From Alphaproteobacteria bacterium (GTDB taxonomy: Bacteria > Pseudomonadota > Alphaproteobacteria > SHVP01): a stretch of DNA of 64,000 nucleotides. The stretch lies in contig JAVJOO010000002.1 of NCBI GenBank assembly GCA_040216735.1, positions 461,118 to 525,117 on the forward strand, read 5' to 3'. Below the pieces are notes generated by a model that worked only from the letters and a program-made list of their open reading frames with translations, was not told the origin of the DNA and made no database searches. Shown one piece after another: positions 1-8,464 of this stretch. Made by a program: the position numbers and the translations under genes. How positions within the stretch are numbered: the stretch's first letter is position 1; every line of letters begins with the position of its first letter.

Positions 1-218
1 TGTTGAATTGGTCGTTTATCACAACGTCTTCGCACGGATTCCGTTCGATCCGGCTTGCGTCAGGAAACTAACTCGATATCAGTATAGGTATGTTAATGAA
101 CAAGGCGAGTTTGGCGCATGGATTCATGCGGTAACCGGGGAGCGATTGACATAGCGTCCGCCACTAGGTCCAGTTCACGGAACCAGAGTGCGGGTCAAAT
201 GCAGGGAGGAACCACGAT
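1..218. other. Upstream gap, no gene supported
   Basis: This stretch precedes the first operon. It is more AT-rich than the coding DNA after it (for example around 70-105), as expected for a promoter region, but I could not pick out a -35/-10 pair with good spacing. A strong ribosome binding site (GGGAGGA, 204-210) sits 8 nt before the ATG at 219 and fixes that start. Nothing else is recognised. Confidence 0.5.
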
Positions 219-917
219 ATGCACGACACGGCGCTATTCCCAGGGTTGGCCGACCGCATGGCCAAGCGGCGCGGCGGTCGCACCCATATTTTCGACACGC
301 TGGATGCGGCCCGCACCGCGTTGATCGTGGTCGACATGCAGACGTTCTTTTGCGATACCGCGACGACGGGCGGCCAGAACACGGTCGATATCGTGCCCAG
401 CGTTAACCGATTGGCGGCGGGTATGCGCTCGGCGGGCGGCACGGTGGTGTGGATCGTGACGACCTTCACCGAGACGACCGCCCGCACGTGGAGCACGCTG
501 TTCGACGTCTTTTGTTCGCCGCCGGTGCGCGAGCGCCTATTGGGCGGCCTGGGACCGGGCGGCTGGGGACATGGGCTGCACGCCGACCTTGTAGTTGCGC
601 CGGGCGATCTGACGATCGCGAAGGACCGCTTTAGCCCGTTCATCGCCAACGCCTCGTCGCTGCACACCGATTTGCAAGCGCGCGGGATCGACACGATCGT
701 CATTACCGGCACCGAAACCAACGTGTGTTGCGAATCGACAGCGCGCGACGGGATGATGCTGAACTACAAGACGGTCATGGTATCGGATGCCAATGCGGCG
801 CACGACGACGCCCACCACAATTCTGCATTAAGCAATGTCTATGGGTTTGTCGACGTGATGACGGTGGACGAGGTCCTGGCGCGGCTCGCCCCGGCAGCCC
901 AAGCGGCGGCGGAATAG
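219..917 (+). CDS. Cysteine hydrolase, isochorismatase-like family
   Basis: A 232-residue protein of the isochorismatase-like cysteine hydrolase superfamily, cytosolic enzymes that cleave amides, carbamoyl groups or vinyl ethers. The catalytic triad is visible: Asp39 in VVDMQ, Lys135 in AKDRF and Cys170 in TNVCCEST, with a second Cys at 171. The length is normal for the family. The start is supported by GGGAGGA 8 nt upstream. It is the first gene of a tight operon: the next gene begins 2 nt after the stop. The substrate cannot be read from sequence. The neighbouring nitrile-hydratase-like and cupin genes suggest breakdown of a small amide, nitrile or carbamate, but that is inference. Confidence 0.85.
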   Translation: MHDTALFPGLADRMAKRRGGRTHIFDTLDAARTALIVVDMQTFFCDTATTGGQNTVDIVPSVNRLAAGMRSAGGTVVWIVTTFTETTARTWSTLFDVFCSPPVRERLLGGLGPGGWGHGLHADLVVAPGDLTIAKDRFSPFIANASSLHTDLQARGIDTIVITGTETNVCCESTARDGMMLNYKTVMVSDANAAHDDAHHNSALSNVYGFVDVMTVDEVLARLAPAAQAAAE

Positions 918-919
918 CG

Positions 920-1213
920 ATGAACGCAACCGCCCCGCCGCGCCCGATCGACCGCACCGACGGCGAACCGACATGGTTCGACAAACGAGTGGACGCGATG
1001 CTATCGCTGATCACCGGGCAGGCCAACGGCCCCTACGATGCCGACCTGCACAAACGCGCAGTGGAATTCTATGCGCAGTTCGAAGACCCCGCGCGCAGCT
1101 ATGCCGAAAGCTGGTTGCTGGCGATCCGCGCGGTCATGGTCGAGCGCGGCACCTTGAACGAGACCGAAATCGATGCGCGGCTTGCCGCTGTGCGCACCAA
1201 ATTGGGAGGCTGA
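920..1213 (+). CDS. Small protein resembling nitrile hydratase beta-subunit N-terminal domain
   Basis: A 97-residue soluble protein. The core from about residue 40 (DLHKRAVEFYAQFED, then YAESWLLAI, VMVERG and ETEIDARL) resembles the helical N-terminal region of nitrile hydratase and thiocyanate hydrolase beta subunits and of nitrile hydratase accessory proteins, which share a ..ESWLLALE..LVEKG..TEAEL pattern. The SH3-like second half of a true beta subunit is missing, and no alpha subunit with its Cys-cluster metal site is encoded nearby. ATG 920 lies 2 nt after the hydrolase stop; the cupin follows after another 2 nt. It could be an accessory or specificity factor for one of them. Family assignment is by motif memory only. 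Confidence 0.6.
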   Translation: MNATAPPRPIDRTDGEPTWFDKRVDAMLSLITGQANGPYDADLHKRAVEFYAQFEDPARSYAESWLLAIRAVMVERGTLNETEIDARLAAVRTKLGG

Positions 1214-1215
1214 CG

Positions 1216-1590
1216 ATGCCCGGCACGATCGACAACTTTAACCGGACCTTCATGGCCGGCGACGCCGCACCGGTCGACCTGATCGAAAAGGTCGAAGGTC
1301 AGACTTTGGCGAACCCGGTCGAGGTCAAAGTGGTGATGAAAAGCGACAGTATGTTGATGCTGTCGATCACCCGGCCCAAGGGCATGCGCGACCCGACCCA
1401 CCAGCACGACGACCATGAAACGTCCTGCCACCTGGTCTCGGGCAAGCTGAAGCTGTGGATCGGCGGCGAGGAAGCGATCGCCAACCCGGGCGACACCTGG
1501 TTTCACCCCAAGGGCGTGCCGCACTGGTCCGAGGCGCTGGAGGAGTCGGTGCAGGTCGAGGTCAAGTCGCCGCCGGTCAAGACCTGGTAA
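1216..1590 (+). CDS. Cupin-domain protein
   Basis: A 124-residue single-domain cupin. The metal-binding signature is complete: His62-x-His64-x3-Glu68 in the first cupin motif and His103 in the second (PGDTWFHPKGVPHW). Such small cupins bind Fe, Mn, Ni or Zn and act as dioxygenases, isomerases or sensors; the sequence does not say which. It is the last gene of the three-gene cassette, starting 2 nt after the preceding stop, and ends 47 nt before the convergent hldD. Confidence 0.85.
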   Translation: MPGTIDNFNRTFMAGDAAPVDLIEKVEGQTLANPVEVKVVMKSDSMLMLSITRPKGMRDPTHQHDDHETSCHLVSGKLKLWIGGEEAIANPGDTWFHPKGVPHWSEALEESVQVEVKSPPVKTW

Positions 1591-1637
1591 GCAGAGCTGA
1601 ACTAACCGCGACGCGAAGCCGACCTAGGGCTCGGGTT

Positions 1638-2624
1638 TTAACGGTAGGGGTCGGGTTTGGAGAGGAATTGCTGGACGTAGCGTTTCACGCCGTCTTCGAG
1701 TGAGGTGAAGGTGCGGGTGAAGCCGGCTTCACGGAAGCGGTCCATCTTGGCTTCGGTGAAGTATTGGTACTTGTCGCGCAGGTCGGCCGGGGTGTCGATC
1801 CAGTCGACGGTGAGTTCCTCGCCCATCGCATCGGCGACAGCGTAAGCCATGTCGAGGAAGGTGCGCGCCTCGCCGGAACCCATGTTGAAAATGCCGGTCA
1901 GTTCGTCCTGCTCGAGAATCCATTCGATCGCGGCGACGCAATCTTCGACGAAGATAAAGTCGCGCATTTGTCCGCCGTCCTCGTAATCCGGATTGTGCGA
2001 ACGGAACAGCCGCACCGGCTCGCCGATCAGGATGCTGTCGTGCACCTGGAGCGCGACCGAGGACATACGGCCCTTGTGATACTCGTTGGGACCGTAGACG
2101 TTGAAGAATTTAAGACCCGCCCATTTTTCGGGCGCGGGCAGACGTTCGGCCATGATGCGCGCGACGCGGCGGTCGAACAGGTGTTTGCTCCAACCGTAGG
2201 GGTTGAGCGGACGCAGGCGCGAGAGTGCCGACATGCTGTCGCTGTCCTCGAAACCCTGACGGCCGTCGCCGTAGGTCGCGGCGGAGGACGCGTAGATAAA
2301 GGCGGCTTCGTTGCGGGCGCACCAATCCCAGAGCGCCATTGAGAATTTGAAATTGTTGCGCAGGATCAGGTCGACATCGGTTTCGGTCGTGTCGGTAACC
2401 GCGCCAAGATGGACGATCGCCTCCAATCGGAAACTTTCGGAATTGAGGAAGTCGATCAAGTCGGGCGGAGAGATCACGCCGGCAAGTTCGTGCTTGGCGA
2501 GATTCATCCACTTGTCGCTTTTGCCGAACACATCGCAGACCGCGATTTCGCGGTCGCCCTTGGCGGCCAACGCGGCAACGACGTTGGATCCGATAAAGCC
2601 GGCACCGCCGGTAACGACGATCAT
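1638..2624 (-). CDS. hldD: ADP-L-glycero-D-manno-heptose 6-epimerase
   Basis: Epimerises ADP-D-glycero-D-manno-heptose to the L-glycero form, the last step in making the activated heptose for the LPS inner core. A 328-residue short-chain dehydrogenase/reductase with the N-terminal NAD(P)-binding loop VTGGAGFIGSN and the catalytic Tyr-x3-Lys in YGWSKHLFD. Length matches E. coli HldD closely. It follows hldE with a 3-nt gap on the same strand, so the two act in one operon and one pathway. Confidence 0.95.
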   Translation of the reverse strand: MIVVTGGAGFIGSNVVAALAAKGDREIAVCDVFGKSDKWMNLAKHELAGVISPPDLIDFLNSESFRLEAIVHLGAVTDTTETDVDLILRNNFKFSMALWDWCARNEAAFIYASSAATYGDGRQGFEDSDSMSALSRLRPLNPYGWSKHLFDRRVARIMAERLPAPEKWAGLKFFNVYGPNEYHKGRMSSVALQVHDSILIGEPVRLFRSHNPDYEDGGQMRDFIFVEDCVAAIEWILEQDELTGIFNMGSGEARTFLDMAYAVADAMGEELTVDWIDTPADLRDKYQYFTEAKMDRFREAGFTRTFTSLEDGVKRYVQQFLSKPDPYR

Positions 2625-2627
2625 GCC

Positions 2628-4091
2628 CTAGCCTGCCATGCGCGAAACGGTACGCGTCGTGCTGTGACCGTCGAGATAGTCGGCGAGGATCACGGTGCCG
2701 CCGTAGGACTGAACGACATCGGCGCCGACTACTTGGTCGATACGATAGTCGCCGCCCTTGACCAGCACATCGGGCCGGATCGCCTTGATCAAATCGAGCG
2801 GCGTCTCATCGCCGAAGACCACGACGAGATCGACCTGCGACATCGCTCCCAGTACCATCGCGCGGGCGGTTTCGGATTGGATCGGGCGGGTCGGCCCCTT
2901 GAGGCCTCGCACCGAGGCGTCGCTGTTGAGCGCCACGATCAGACGGTCGCAATGGCTCTTTGCCTGGGACAGCGATGCGATATGGCCGGGGTGCAACAGG
3001 TCGAACGCGCCGTTGGTGAAGCCGATGCGCAGGCCACGTTCGCGCCACCCGGCAGCGATCCGCAGCGCCTCGTCGAGCGGACGCAGCTTGGCGTCGCTGG
3101 CGCGCAGATCGGCCTCGTGGACGTGGGCGATCAATTCCTGCGCGGATACCACTGCGGTCCCGGCCTTGGTGACGACGATCCCTGCCGCGGTGTTGGCAAG
3201 CGCGGCAGCATCGGCCGGCTCGATGCCGGCAGCGAGTGCCGCAGCGAACGCTGCAACAACGGTATCGCCCGCGCCGGAAACGTCGAATACCTCGCGCGCC
3301 TCGGCGGCAAGGTGCAGCGGCGCGCCCTGGCGCCCGATCAGCGACATGCCGTCTTCGCTGCGCGTGACAAGCATGTTGGCGATACCGGCGCTCTCCATGA
3401 CCCGTTGCGCGTTTTGGACGATTTCATCGGCGGTACGCGCTGTTTCGCCGCTGGCTAGCGCCAGTTCGGCGCGGTTGGGCGAGACATAGTCCGCGCCGCG
3501 ATAGCGCGCAAAGTCGCGACCGTGGGGATCGACCACGACCGGAATGTTCTGCGCCGCCGCCTTGGCGACGATCTGGCGCAACGTATCGGGAGTCAACACG
3601 CCCTTGCCGTAATCCGACAGAACCAGCGCTGTGGCCTGGGGCATGGCCGCATCGACCAAACGCAGAACCTCGACTGCCAACGAGCCACCAACCGCGTGAT
3701 TTTGTTCGCTGTCGGCGCGCAGGACCTGCTGGCTTTGCGCGACGTAGCGGGTTTTTTGAGTTGTAGGCCGCGCGGCATCGATCACCGGATGCGCGGTGAG
3801 GCGATCGTGGCCGTCGATCAGGTCGGCGAGGTCGCGGCCGGGCTCGTCGGCACCGGTGACACCGATCAAGGTCGCCGACCCGCCCAGCGCGACGACGTTC
3901 GCCGCGACATTTCCGGCACCGCCCAGCATGAGTTTTTCACTGCCGATCGTAAAGACGGGGATGGGCGCCTCGGGCGAGATGCGATCGACGGTGCCCGAGA
4001 CGAAGCGGTCGAGCATCAGGTCGCCGACCACGAGAACGTGGGCGTCCGCGAGCGCCGCAACCTGTCTGGCAAGCCTGTCGGAGTAGGTCAT
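2628..4091 (-). CDS. hldE: Bifunctional heptose-7-phosphate kinase / heptose-1-phosphate adenylyltransferase
   Basis: A two-domain enzyme of ADP-heptose synthesis. The N-terminal PfkB/ribokinase domain phosphorylates heptose 7-phosphate; its anion-hole signature GAGDTVVAAF is present near residue 270. The C-terminal nucleotidyltransferase domain transfers AMP to heptose 1-phosphate; its NGAFDLLHPGH motif (HxGH class) and KGGDY are present. I use the ATG at 4091 (MTYSDRLARQ), giving 487 residues; an in-frame GTG lies 9 nt upstream at 4100. Directly upstream of hldD. The short gap to regA has no clear terminator. Confidence 0.95.
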   Translation of the reverse strand: MTYSDRLARQVAALADAHVLVVGDLMLDRFVSGTVDRISPEAPIPVFTIGSEKLMLGGAGNVAANVVALGGSATLIGVTGADEPGRDLADLIDGHDRLTAHPVIDAARPTTQKTRYVAQSQQVLRADSEQNHAVGGSLAVEVLRLVDAAMPQATALVLSDYGKGVLTPDTLRQIVAKAAAQNIPVVVDPHGRDFARYRGADYVSPNRAELALASGETARTADEIVQNAQRVMESAGIANMLVTRSEDGMSLIGRQGAPLHLAAEAREVFDVSGAGDTVVAAFAAALAAGIEPADAAALANTAAGIVVTKAGTAVVSAQELIAHVHEADLRASDAKLRPLDEALRIAAGWRERGLRIGFTNGAFDLLHPGHIASLSQAKSHCDRLIVALNSDASVRGLKGPTRPIQSETARAMVLGAMSQVDLVVVFGDETPLDLIKAIRPDVLVKGGDYRIDQVVGADVVQSYGGTVILADYLDGHSTTRTVSRMAG

Positions 4092-4160
4092 CCTGCCCAC
4101 GGGTTATACCCGCGACTCCCTCTAAGTTCCACTGATTCCAGTATTTTTTGCGTCCTGCCG

Positions 4161-4718
4161 CTAGTGTGGCGAGCGCTTGGCGAGGATCCGCTGGAGGGTG
4201 CGGCGGTGCATGTTGAGACGCCGCGCGGTCTCCGAGACGTTGCGGTCGCACAGCTCGTAAACGCGCTGAATATGCTCCCAGCGCACCCGGTCCGCCGACA
4301 TCGGCTGTTCTGGGGGCGGTGGCTTGTCGCCGCTGGTTGCGAGTAATGCAGCTTCGATCTCGTCGGCGTCGGCGGGCTTGGCGAGGTAATCCACCGCGCC
4401 GGCTTTGACCGCCGCCACCGCCGTCGCGATGTTGCCATAACCGGTCAGGATGACGATCCGGGCGTCGGGATTCTGAGCCCGGATCACCGGCACGATATCG
4501 AGACCAAATCCCTTTTCGAGCCGTAGGTCGAGTACAGCGTGGGTCGGCTGGTGGGCAGCGATCGCGGTCGCCGCATCGAGCTCGTCGGCGGCGGTCACTA
4601 CCGCGAAGCCGCGCTTTTCCATTGCCCGCGCCAGACGGTCGCGGAACGGTGCATCGTCGTCGACGATCAAGAGGCGGCGCGCGGCGGCGGCTGGGTCGGG
4701 CGGCGGAGTTTCTGTCAT
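4161..4718 (-). CDS. regA: Redox response regulator RegA/ActR/PrrA
   Basis: A 185-residue global redox response regulator. The receiver domain carries the acidic pocket IVDDD and the phospho-accepting Asp64 in VLDLRL, with the conserved Lys in YLAKPAD. A proline-rich linker (KPPPPEQP, about residues 132-139) leads to a Fis-type helix-turn-helix ending ETARRLNMHRRTLQRIL, a helix almost invariant in this family. In related bacteria RegA controls photosynthesis, respiration, nitrogen and carbon fixation genes. Its start overlaps the 3' end of regB by 4 nt (4715-4718), so the pair is co-translated. Confidence 0.93.
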   Translation of the reverse strand: MTETPPPDPAAAARRLLIVDDDAPFRDRLARAMEKRGFAVVTAADELDAATAIAAHQPTHAVLDLRLEKGFGLDIVPVIRAQNPDARIVILTGYGNIATAVAAVKAGAVDYLAKPADADEIEAALLATSGDKPPPPEQPMSADRVRWEHIQRVYELCDRNVSETARRLNMHRRTLQRILAKRSPH

Positions 4719-6037
4719 GGGGACGATTCCGATTGGTCGAGGGCTGCGCGTGGCCAGCGGATCGCAACCTGCGCGCCGCCCAGGGGCGTGTTTTGAAAAC
4801 GAACGGTCGCGCCAGTCCGTTCCAGTAGCGTCTTGGCGATGAACAGGCCCAGACCCATGCCACCGGAATGTCGCCGTGTCGAGACATAAGGTTCGCCGAG
4901 GTCGCCGAGGACGGCATTAGCAAAGCCGCGCCCGTCGTCGGCGATCGCCACCGTCATATCCGCCGCCGTCGCGCTCACCGCGATATCGACGCGGGTGTGG
5001 GCGAAGTCGACTGCGTTCTCGACGATATTGCCGAGGCCGTGGACGATTTCGGGCCGACGCGCAATGTGCGGCATGGCAACCCCGGGGTCGCACTGGGCGG
5101 AAATCTCGACGACTTTATGGGCGCGGTGGCGCGCCACAATCGTCTCGACCAAGACCGGCACCGCGAGGCGCTCGAAGGGCGAAGAGCCGTCCCGGCGCGG
5201 ATCGCGCGACAGTTCAGCAAGGATGTCGCGGCACCGACCGGTCTCGCGCAGCAGCAGATCCATGTCCTCGGCGAGCGCGCCACCCTCGGCCACGTCGCGG
5301 CGCATCTCCTTGGCAATCAACGCAATCGTCGAGAGCGGCGTACCCAATTCGTGCGCCGCGGCCGCCGCCAGACCGCCCAGCGACGACAACTGTTGTTCGC
5401 GGGCCAGTGCCATTTGGGTTTCCGCCAACGCATCGGACATCCGGCGCGCTTCAGCGGCGACGCGCCAGGCATAGACCGCGATGAAGCCCATACCGAGGAT
5501 CAGCGCGGACCAAATGCCCGCGATATAGAGCATTGGAAGCACCAACCCCTCGCCGTGCCACGGCAGCGGCAGGTGATAGAGCGCAACCAGCGTCAGACTA
5601 GCCACCGCGAGGCCGCCCAGGACGAGCGTGCTGCGAAAACTGAGGATGGTGGCCGATACCGTGACCGGCACCAGGACCAAAACGGCAAAGGGGTTTTCGA
5701 TACCGCCGGTCAGGTACAAGAGGATCGCCAGTTGCAACGTGTCATAGCTGAGATAGAGCAGCGCCTGCAGATCGCTGAGCCGTGTCGTCGGCGCATAGCG
5801 CACACTCAGCACCGCGTTGAGCGCGACCGACGCCAGCACCACCAACAGCGCCGGTACAAACGCCATCTCGAAACCGAGCCCGAAATGAACGAAGACGATC
5901 GCCGCCGCCTGACCGGCCAGCGCGACCCAGCGGATCAGCACCAGCGTCTGCAGCCGCAGCGGACGGCGCCGCGCCGCCGGGGGGGCGAGGTGCGAGGGCG
6001 TCGGTCGAGGTGCTGTTACCAGGTTGTCGTTGCTCAC
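4715..6037 (-). CDS. regB: Redox-sensing histidine kinase RegB/ActS/PrrB
   Basis: A 440-residue membrane sensor kinase that phosphorylates RegA. About six hydrophobic segments occupy residues 30-195. The ubiquinone-binding signature GGIENPF is at 111-117. The H-box AAAHELGTPLS places the phospho-accepting His at 229, and a Cys in GRCRDIL lies exactly 40 residues later at 269, the spacing of His225 and the redox-active Cys265 of Rhodobacter capsulatus RegB. G boxes DDGRGF and GGMGLGLFIAK follow. Both known redox inputs (quinone binding and cysteine oxidation) therefore look intact. The start region faces the ABC transporter genes. Confidence 0.93.
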   Translation of the reverse strand: MSNDNLVTAPRPTPSHLAPPAARRRPLRLQTLVLIRWVALAGQAAAIVFVHFGLGFEMAFVPALLVVLASVALNAVLSVRYAPTTRLSDLQALLYLSYDTLQLAILLYLTGGIENPFAVLVLVPVTVSATILSFRSTLVLGGLAVASLTLVALYHLPLPWHGEGLVLPMLYIAGIWSALILGMGFIAVYAWRVAAEARRMSDALAETQMALAREQQLSSLGGLAAAAAHELGTPLSTIALIAKEMRRDVAEGGALAEDMDLLLRETGRCRDILAELSRDPRRDGSSPFERLAVPVLVETIVARHRAHKVVEISAQCDPGVAMPHIARRPEIVHGLGNIVENAVDFAHTRVDIAVSATAADMTVAIADDGRGFANAVLGDLGEPYVSTRRHSGGMGLGLFIAKTLLERTGATVRFQNTPLGGAQVAIRWPRAALDQSESSP

Positions 6038-6115
6038 GGCGGCACCCTATCGCCACGCCCGGACAGCGGCAACGCGGGGCTGGCGCGGGCCGATCCGAGA
6101 CGCCATATTCGGCCC

Positions 6116-6868
6116 ATGAATGCCCCGGCGGCGGCCATTTCGGTGCGCAATCTCAGTAAACGGTATGGCCAGGTTACAGCAGTCAACGATCTGTCGTTCG
6201 AGGTTGCGGCGGGGACCACGACCGCTCTCTTGGGCGGTAACGGTGCCGGCAAGACCACGACGATTTCTATCCTATTGGGCGTGCTGTTGCCGAGCGACGG
6301 GGCGGTCAGTGTGCTGGGCGAAGACATGTTACGGCATCGCTATCGCGTGCTGCCGCGGATGAACTTCTCTTCACCCTATGTCGATCTGCCACGCCGCCTG
6401 ACTGTAAAGGAAAACCTGCGCATCTATGGGCGGTTGTATGCACTGCGCGATATGACCGGGCGAATCGAGGAACTCGGCGAGGCTCTCGAGTTGATGCCGC
6501 TAATGGACCGTCCCTTCGGCAATTTGTCGTCCGGGCAGAAAACCCGTGTCGCGTTGGCCAAGGCATTGTTGAACGATCCCGACGTCTTGCTGTTGGACGA
6601 ACCGACCGCGTCGCTTGACCCTGATTCAGCCGACTGGATTCGTACCTTCTTGAAGGCCTACCAAACCCGGACGCGAGCCACCTTCCTGATGGCCTCGCAC
6701 AACATGGCCGAGGTCGAACGGCTTTGCGACGATGTGATCATGCTGCGTACCGGGAAGGTCGTGGGTCGCGGCACGCCGCAGACTCTGATCGACCGGTACG
6801 GCCGCAAGACCCTGGAGGAAGTGTTCCTCGATATCGCGCGTGGCCGCGACACGGTGGCCGCGCCGTGA
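6116..6868 (+). CDS. ABC-2 type exporter, ATP-binding protein
   Basis: A 250-residue ATPase. Walker A GGNGAGKTTT at 40-49, signature LSSGQKTRVAL from 137, Walker B VLLLDEPTASLD at 157-168 and the switch His in MASHNM are all present. The domain order and the partner permease are typical of DrrA/NodI-like exporters of drugs or polysaccharide. ATG 6116 is chosen because the family N-terminus (ISVRNLSKRYG) begins just after it. The frame stays open far upstream, but that part lies antisense to regB. The stop overlaps the permease start. Confidence 0.92.
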   Translation: MNAPAAAISVRNLSKRYGQVTAVNDLSFEVAAGTTTALLGGNGAGKTTTISILLGVLLPSDGAVSVLGEDMLRHRYRVLPRMNFSSPYVDLPRRLTVKENLRIYGRLYALRDMTGRIEELGEALELMPLMDRPFGNLSSGQKTRVALAKALLNDPDVLLLDEPTASLDPDSADWIRTFLKAYQTRTRATFLMASHNMAEVERLCDDVIMLRTGKVVGRGTPQTLIDRYGRKTLEEVFLDIARGRDTVAAP

Positions 6869-7704
6869 CCGCGCGCCGGCACGATGTGGTTCGCCGCGAC
6901 GCCTATTTCGCGTTTTCGCCGCTGCGGGTGAGCGCGATGGTGATGCGCTATTGGTATTTGCTGCGCGGGTCGTGGCCGCGCATCCTCGAACTCGCTTATT
7001 GGCCGACGATGCAGGTCGTCCTGTGGGGATTTCTAACTCTGTATCTTGCGCAGAATTCGAGCCTGTTCGTTCAGGCTTTCGGCGTTTTGCTGTCGGCGGT
7101 CCTGTTGTGGGATGTCCTGTTCCGCGGGCAGTTGGGCGTGTCGATGTCGTTTTTGGAGGAAATGTGGTCGCGTAACCTCGGTCATTTGTTCGTTTCCCCG
7201 TTGCGCCCGTACGAACTTTTGGCGTCGTTGATGACGATCAGTCTGATCAAGACGGTGATCGGGATTGTCCCGGCCTCCTTGCTGGCATACGCGCTGTTCG
7301 ACTTTTCGGTCTATTCGCTGGGGCTCCCGCTGGTTGGGTTCTTTATCAACCTGATCGTGATGGGCTGGGCTCTGGGGCTGGTGATGGCCGGATTGGTCCT
7401 GCGCTACGGCCTGGGGGCAGAGAGCCTCGCGTGGGTTGCGGTGTTTGCGCTGGCGCCGCTGTCGGCGATCTACTACCCGGTCGCGGTGTTGCCGCCGTGG
7501 GTGCAACCGCTGACCTTCATCTTGCCGGCCAGTCACGTGTTCGAGGGAATGCGCGCGATCCTGATCGACGGCGTTTACCGGCCCGAATTGATGTGGACCG
7601 CTTCGGCGTTAAACGTGGTCTATTTGATCGGCGGGTCGCTCGGGTTCCTGGCGTTTTTCCGCCGGGCCCGCACATTGGGATTGATCTTGAACCTGGGCGA
7701 ATGA
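6865..7704 (+). CDS. ABC-2 type exporter, permease protein
   Basis: A 279-residue membrane protein of the ABC-2 permease family with about six hydrophobic helices (starting near residues 40, 70, 120, 155, 190 and 250) and the conserved region LAPLSAIYYPVAVLPPWVQP before the last helices, as in NodJ/DrrB-like permeases. The start is GTG 6865, inside a GTGA overlap with the ATPase stop, which implies translational coupling. The exported substrate is unknown. Confidence 0.88.
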   Translation: MTARRHDVVRRDAYFAFSPLRVSAMVMRYWYLLRGSWPRILELAYWPTMQVVLWGFLTLYLAQNSSLFVQAFGVLLSAVLLWDVLFRGQLGVSMSFLEEMWSRNLGHLFVSPLRPYELLASLMTISLIKTVIGIVPASLLAYALFDFSVYSLGLPLVGFFINLIVMGWALGLVMAGLVLRYGLGAESLAWVAVFALAPLSAIYYPVAVLPPWVQPLTFILPASHVFEGMRAILIDGVYRPELMWTASALNVVYLIGGSLGFLAFFRRARTLGLILNLGE

Positions 7705-7762
7705 GCCACAAAACAGCCCCATTTGGGTCCCATGATGCGGGTCCATCGGAAGGAGCGAAACA

Positions 7763-8464
7763 ATGAAAATGCACACGATGGCGCGCGCAGCGGCGATATT
7801 CTTCGGCATCTTGGCCATAGTGATCGGCAGCCAAAGCGGAACGGCCCGCGCTGGCGAAGCGCAGACCCTCGTCGACAAGGCGGTCCTGACGGTGAAGTCC
7901 TTCGAGACCGACCCGGACATGGGCTCGATGCGCATTTTGTTGAGCCGCGCCCAGGGCGTGCTGATCCTACCGCAAATGTTGAAGGCCGGGTTTATCGTCG
8001 GCGGTGAAGGCGGTTCGGGCGTGATGCTGGTGCGCAAGGGCGAGTCTTGGACCCCGCCAGCCTTCTACACGATGGGCGCCGGCAGCATCGGCTTACAGTT
8101 CGGCGCGCAGGCGTCCGAGGTGGTATTGCTGCTGATGACCAAGCGCGCGGTCGACGCGGTGCTGTTCAACAAAGTGAAGCTGGGTGCCGATGCGAGCGTC
8201 GCGGCGGGGCCGATTGGCGCGGGCATCGAGGCCGCGACGACAACGAATTTTCGCGAGGATGTCTATTCCTATTCCAAGTCCAAGGGGTTGTTCGCTGGCG
8301 CCTCGGTCGAGGGCGCGGTGATCGAGCAGCGCGAAAGCCTGAACCGCGAGTACTACGGCCGCAACGTCTCGCCCGAAGACATTCTGTTCAAGAACGCGGT
8401 GACCAATCCCGAGGCTGACGTGTTGCGCCAAGCGCTCAACGCGCTGTTGCGCAGCCGCACTTAG
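7763..8464 (+). CDS. SYLF-domain (Ysc84-like) secreted protein
   Basis: A 233-residue protein with a signal peptide (positive start, hydrophobic core about residues 9-24, AxA-like site near TARAGEA) followed by a SYLF/Ysc84 domain. The family pattern is clear: a helix with LLSRAQGVLILPQMLKAGFIVGGEGGSGVM, then a glycine-rich beta domain with SIGLQFGAQASEVVLLLM and a closing GAVIEQR. SYLF domains bind phosphoinositides or other lipids in eukaryotes; the bacterial role is unknown, and envelope location is inferred from the signal peptide. AGGAG at 7751-7755 supports the ATG. The gene converges on the CobD-like gene with a 4-nt overlap. Confidence 0.88.
   Translation: MKMHTMARAAAIFFGILAIVIGSQSGTARAGEAQTLVDKAVLTVKSFETDPDMGSMRILLSRAQGVLILPQMLKAGFIVGGEGGSGVMLVRKGESWTPPAFYTMGAGSIGLQFGAQASEVVLLLMTKRAVDAVLFNKVKLGADASVAAGPIGAGIEAATTTNFREDVYSYSKSKGLFAGASVEGAVIEQRESLNREYYGRNVSPEDILFKNAVTNPEADVLRQALNALLRSRT

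Noticed and set aside
2409-3458. A 349-codon plus-strand frame opposite hldE/hldD
   Set aside because: His/Asp/Arg-rich composition typical of antisense frames in GC-rich genes; hldE and hldD on the other strand are certain.
4868-6115. Long upstream extension of the ABC ATPase frame
   Set aside because: Lies antisense to regB; the family N-terminus begins at ATG 6116.
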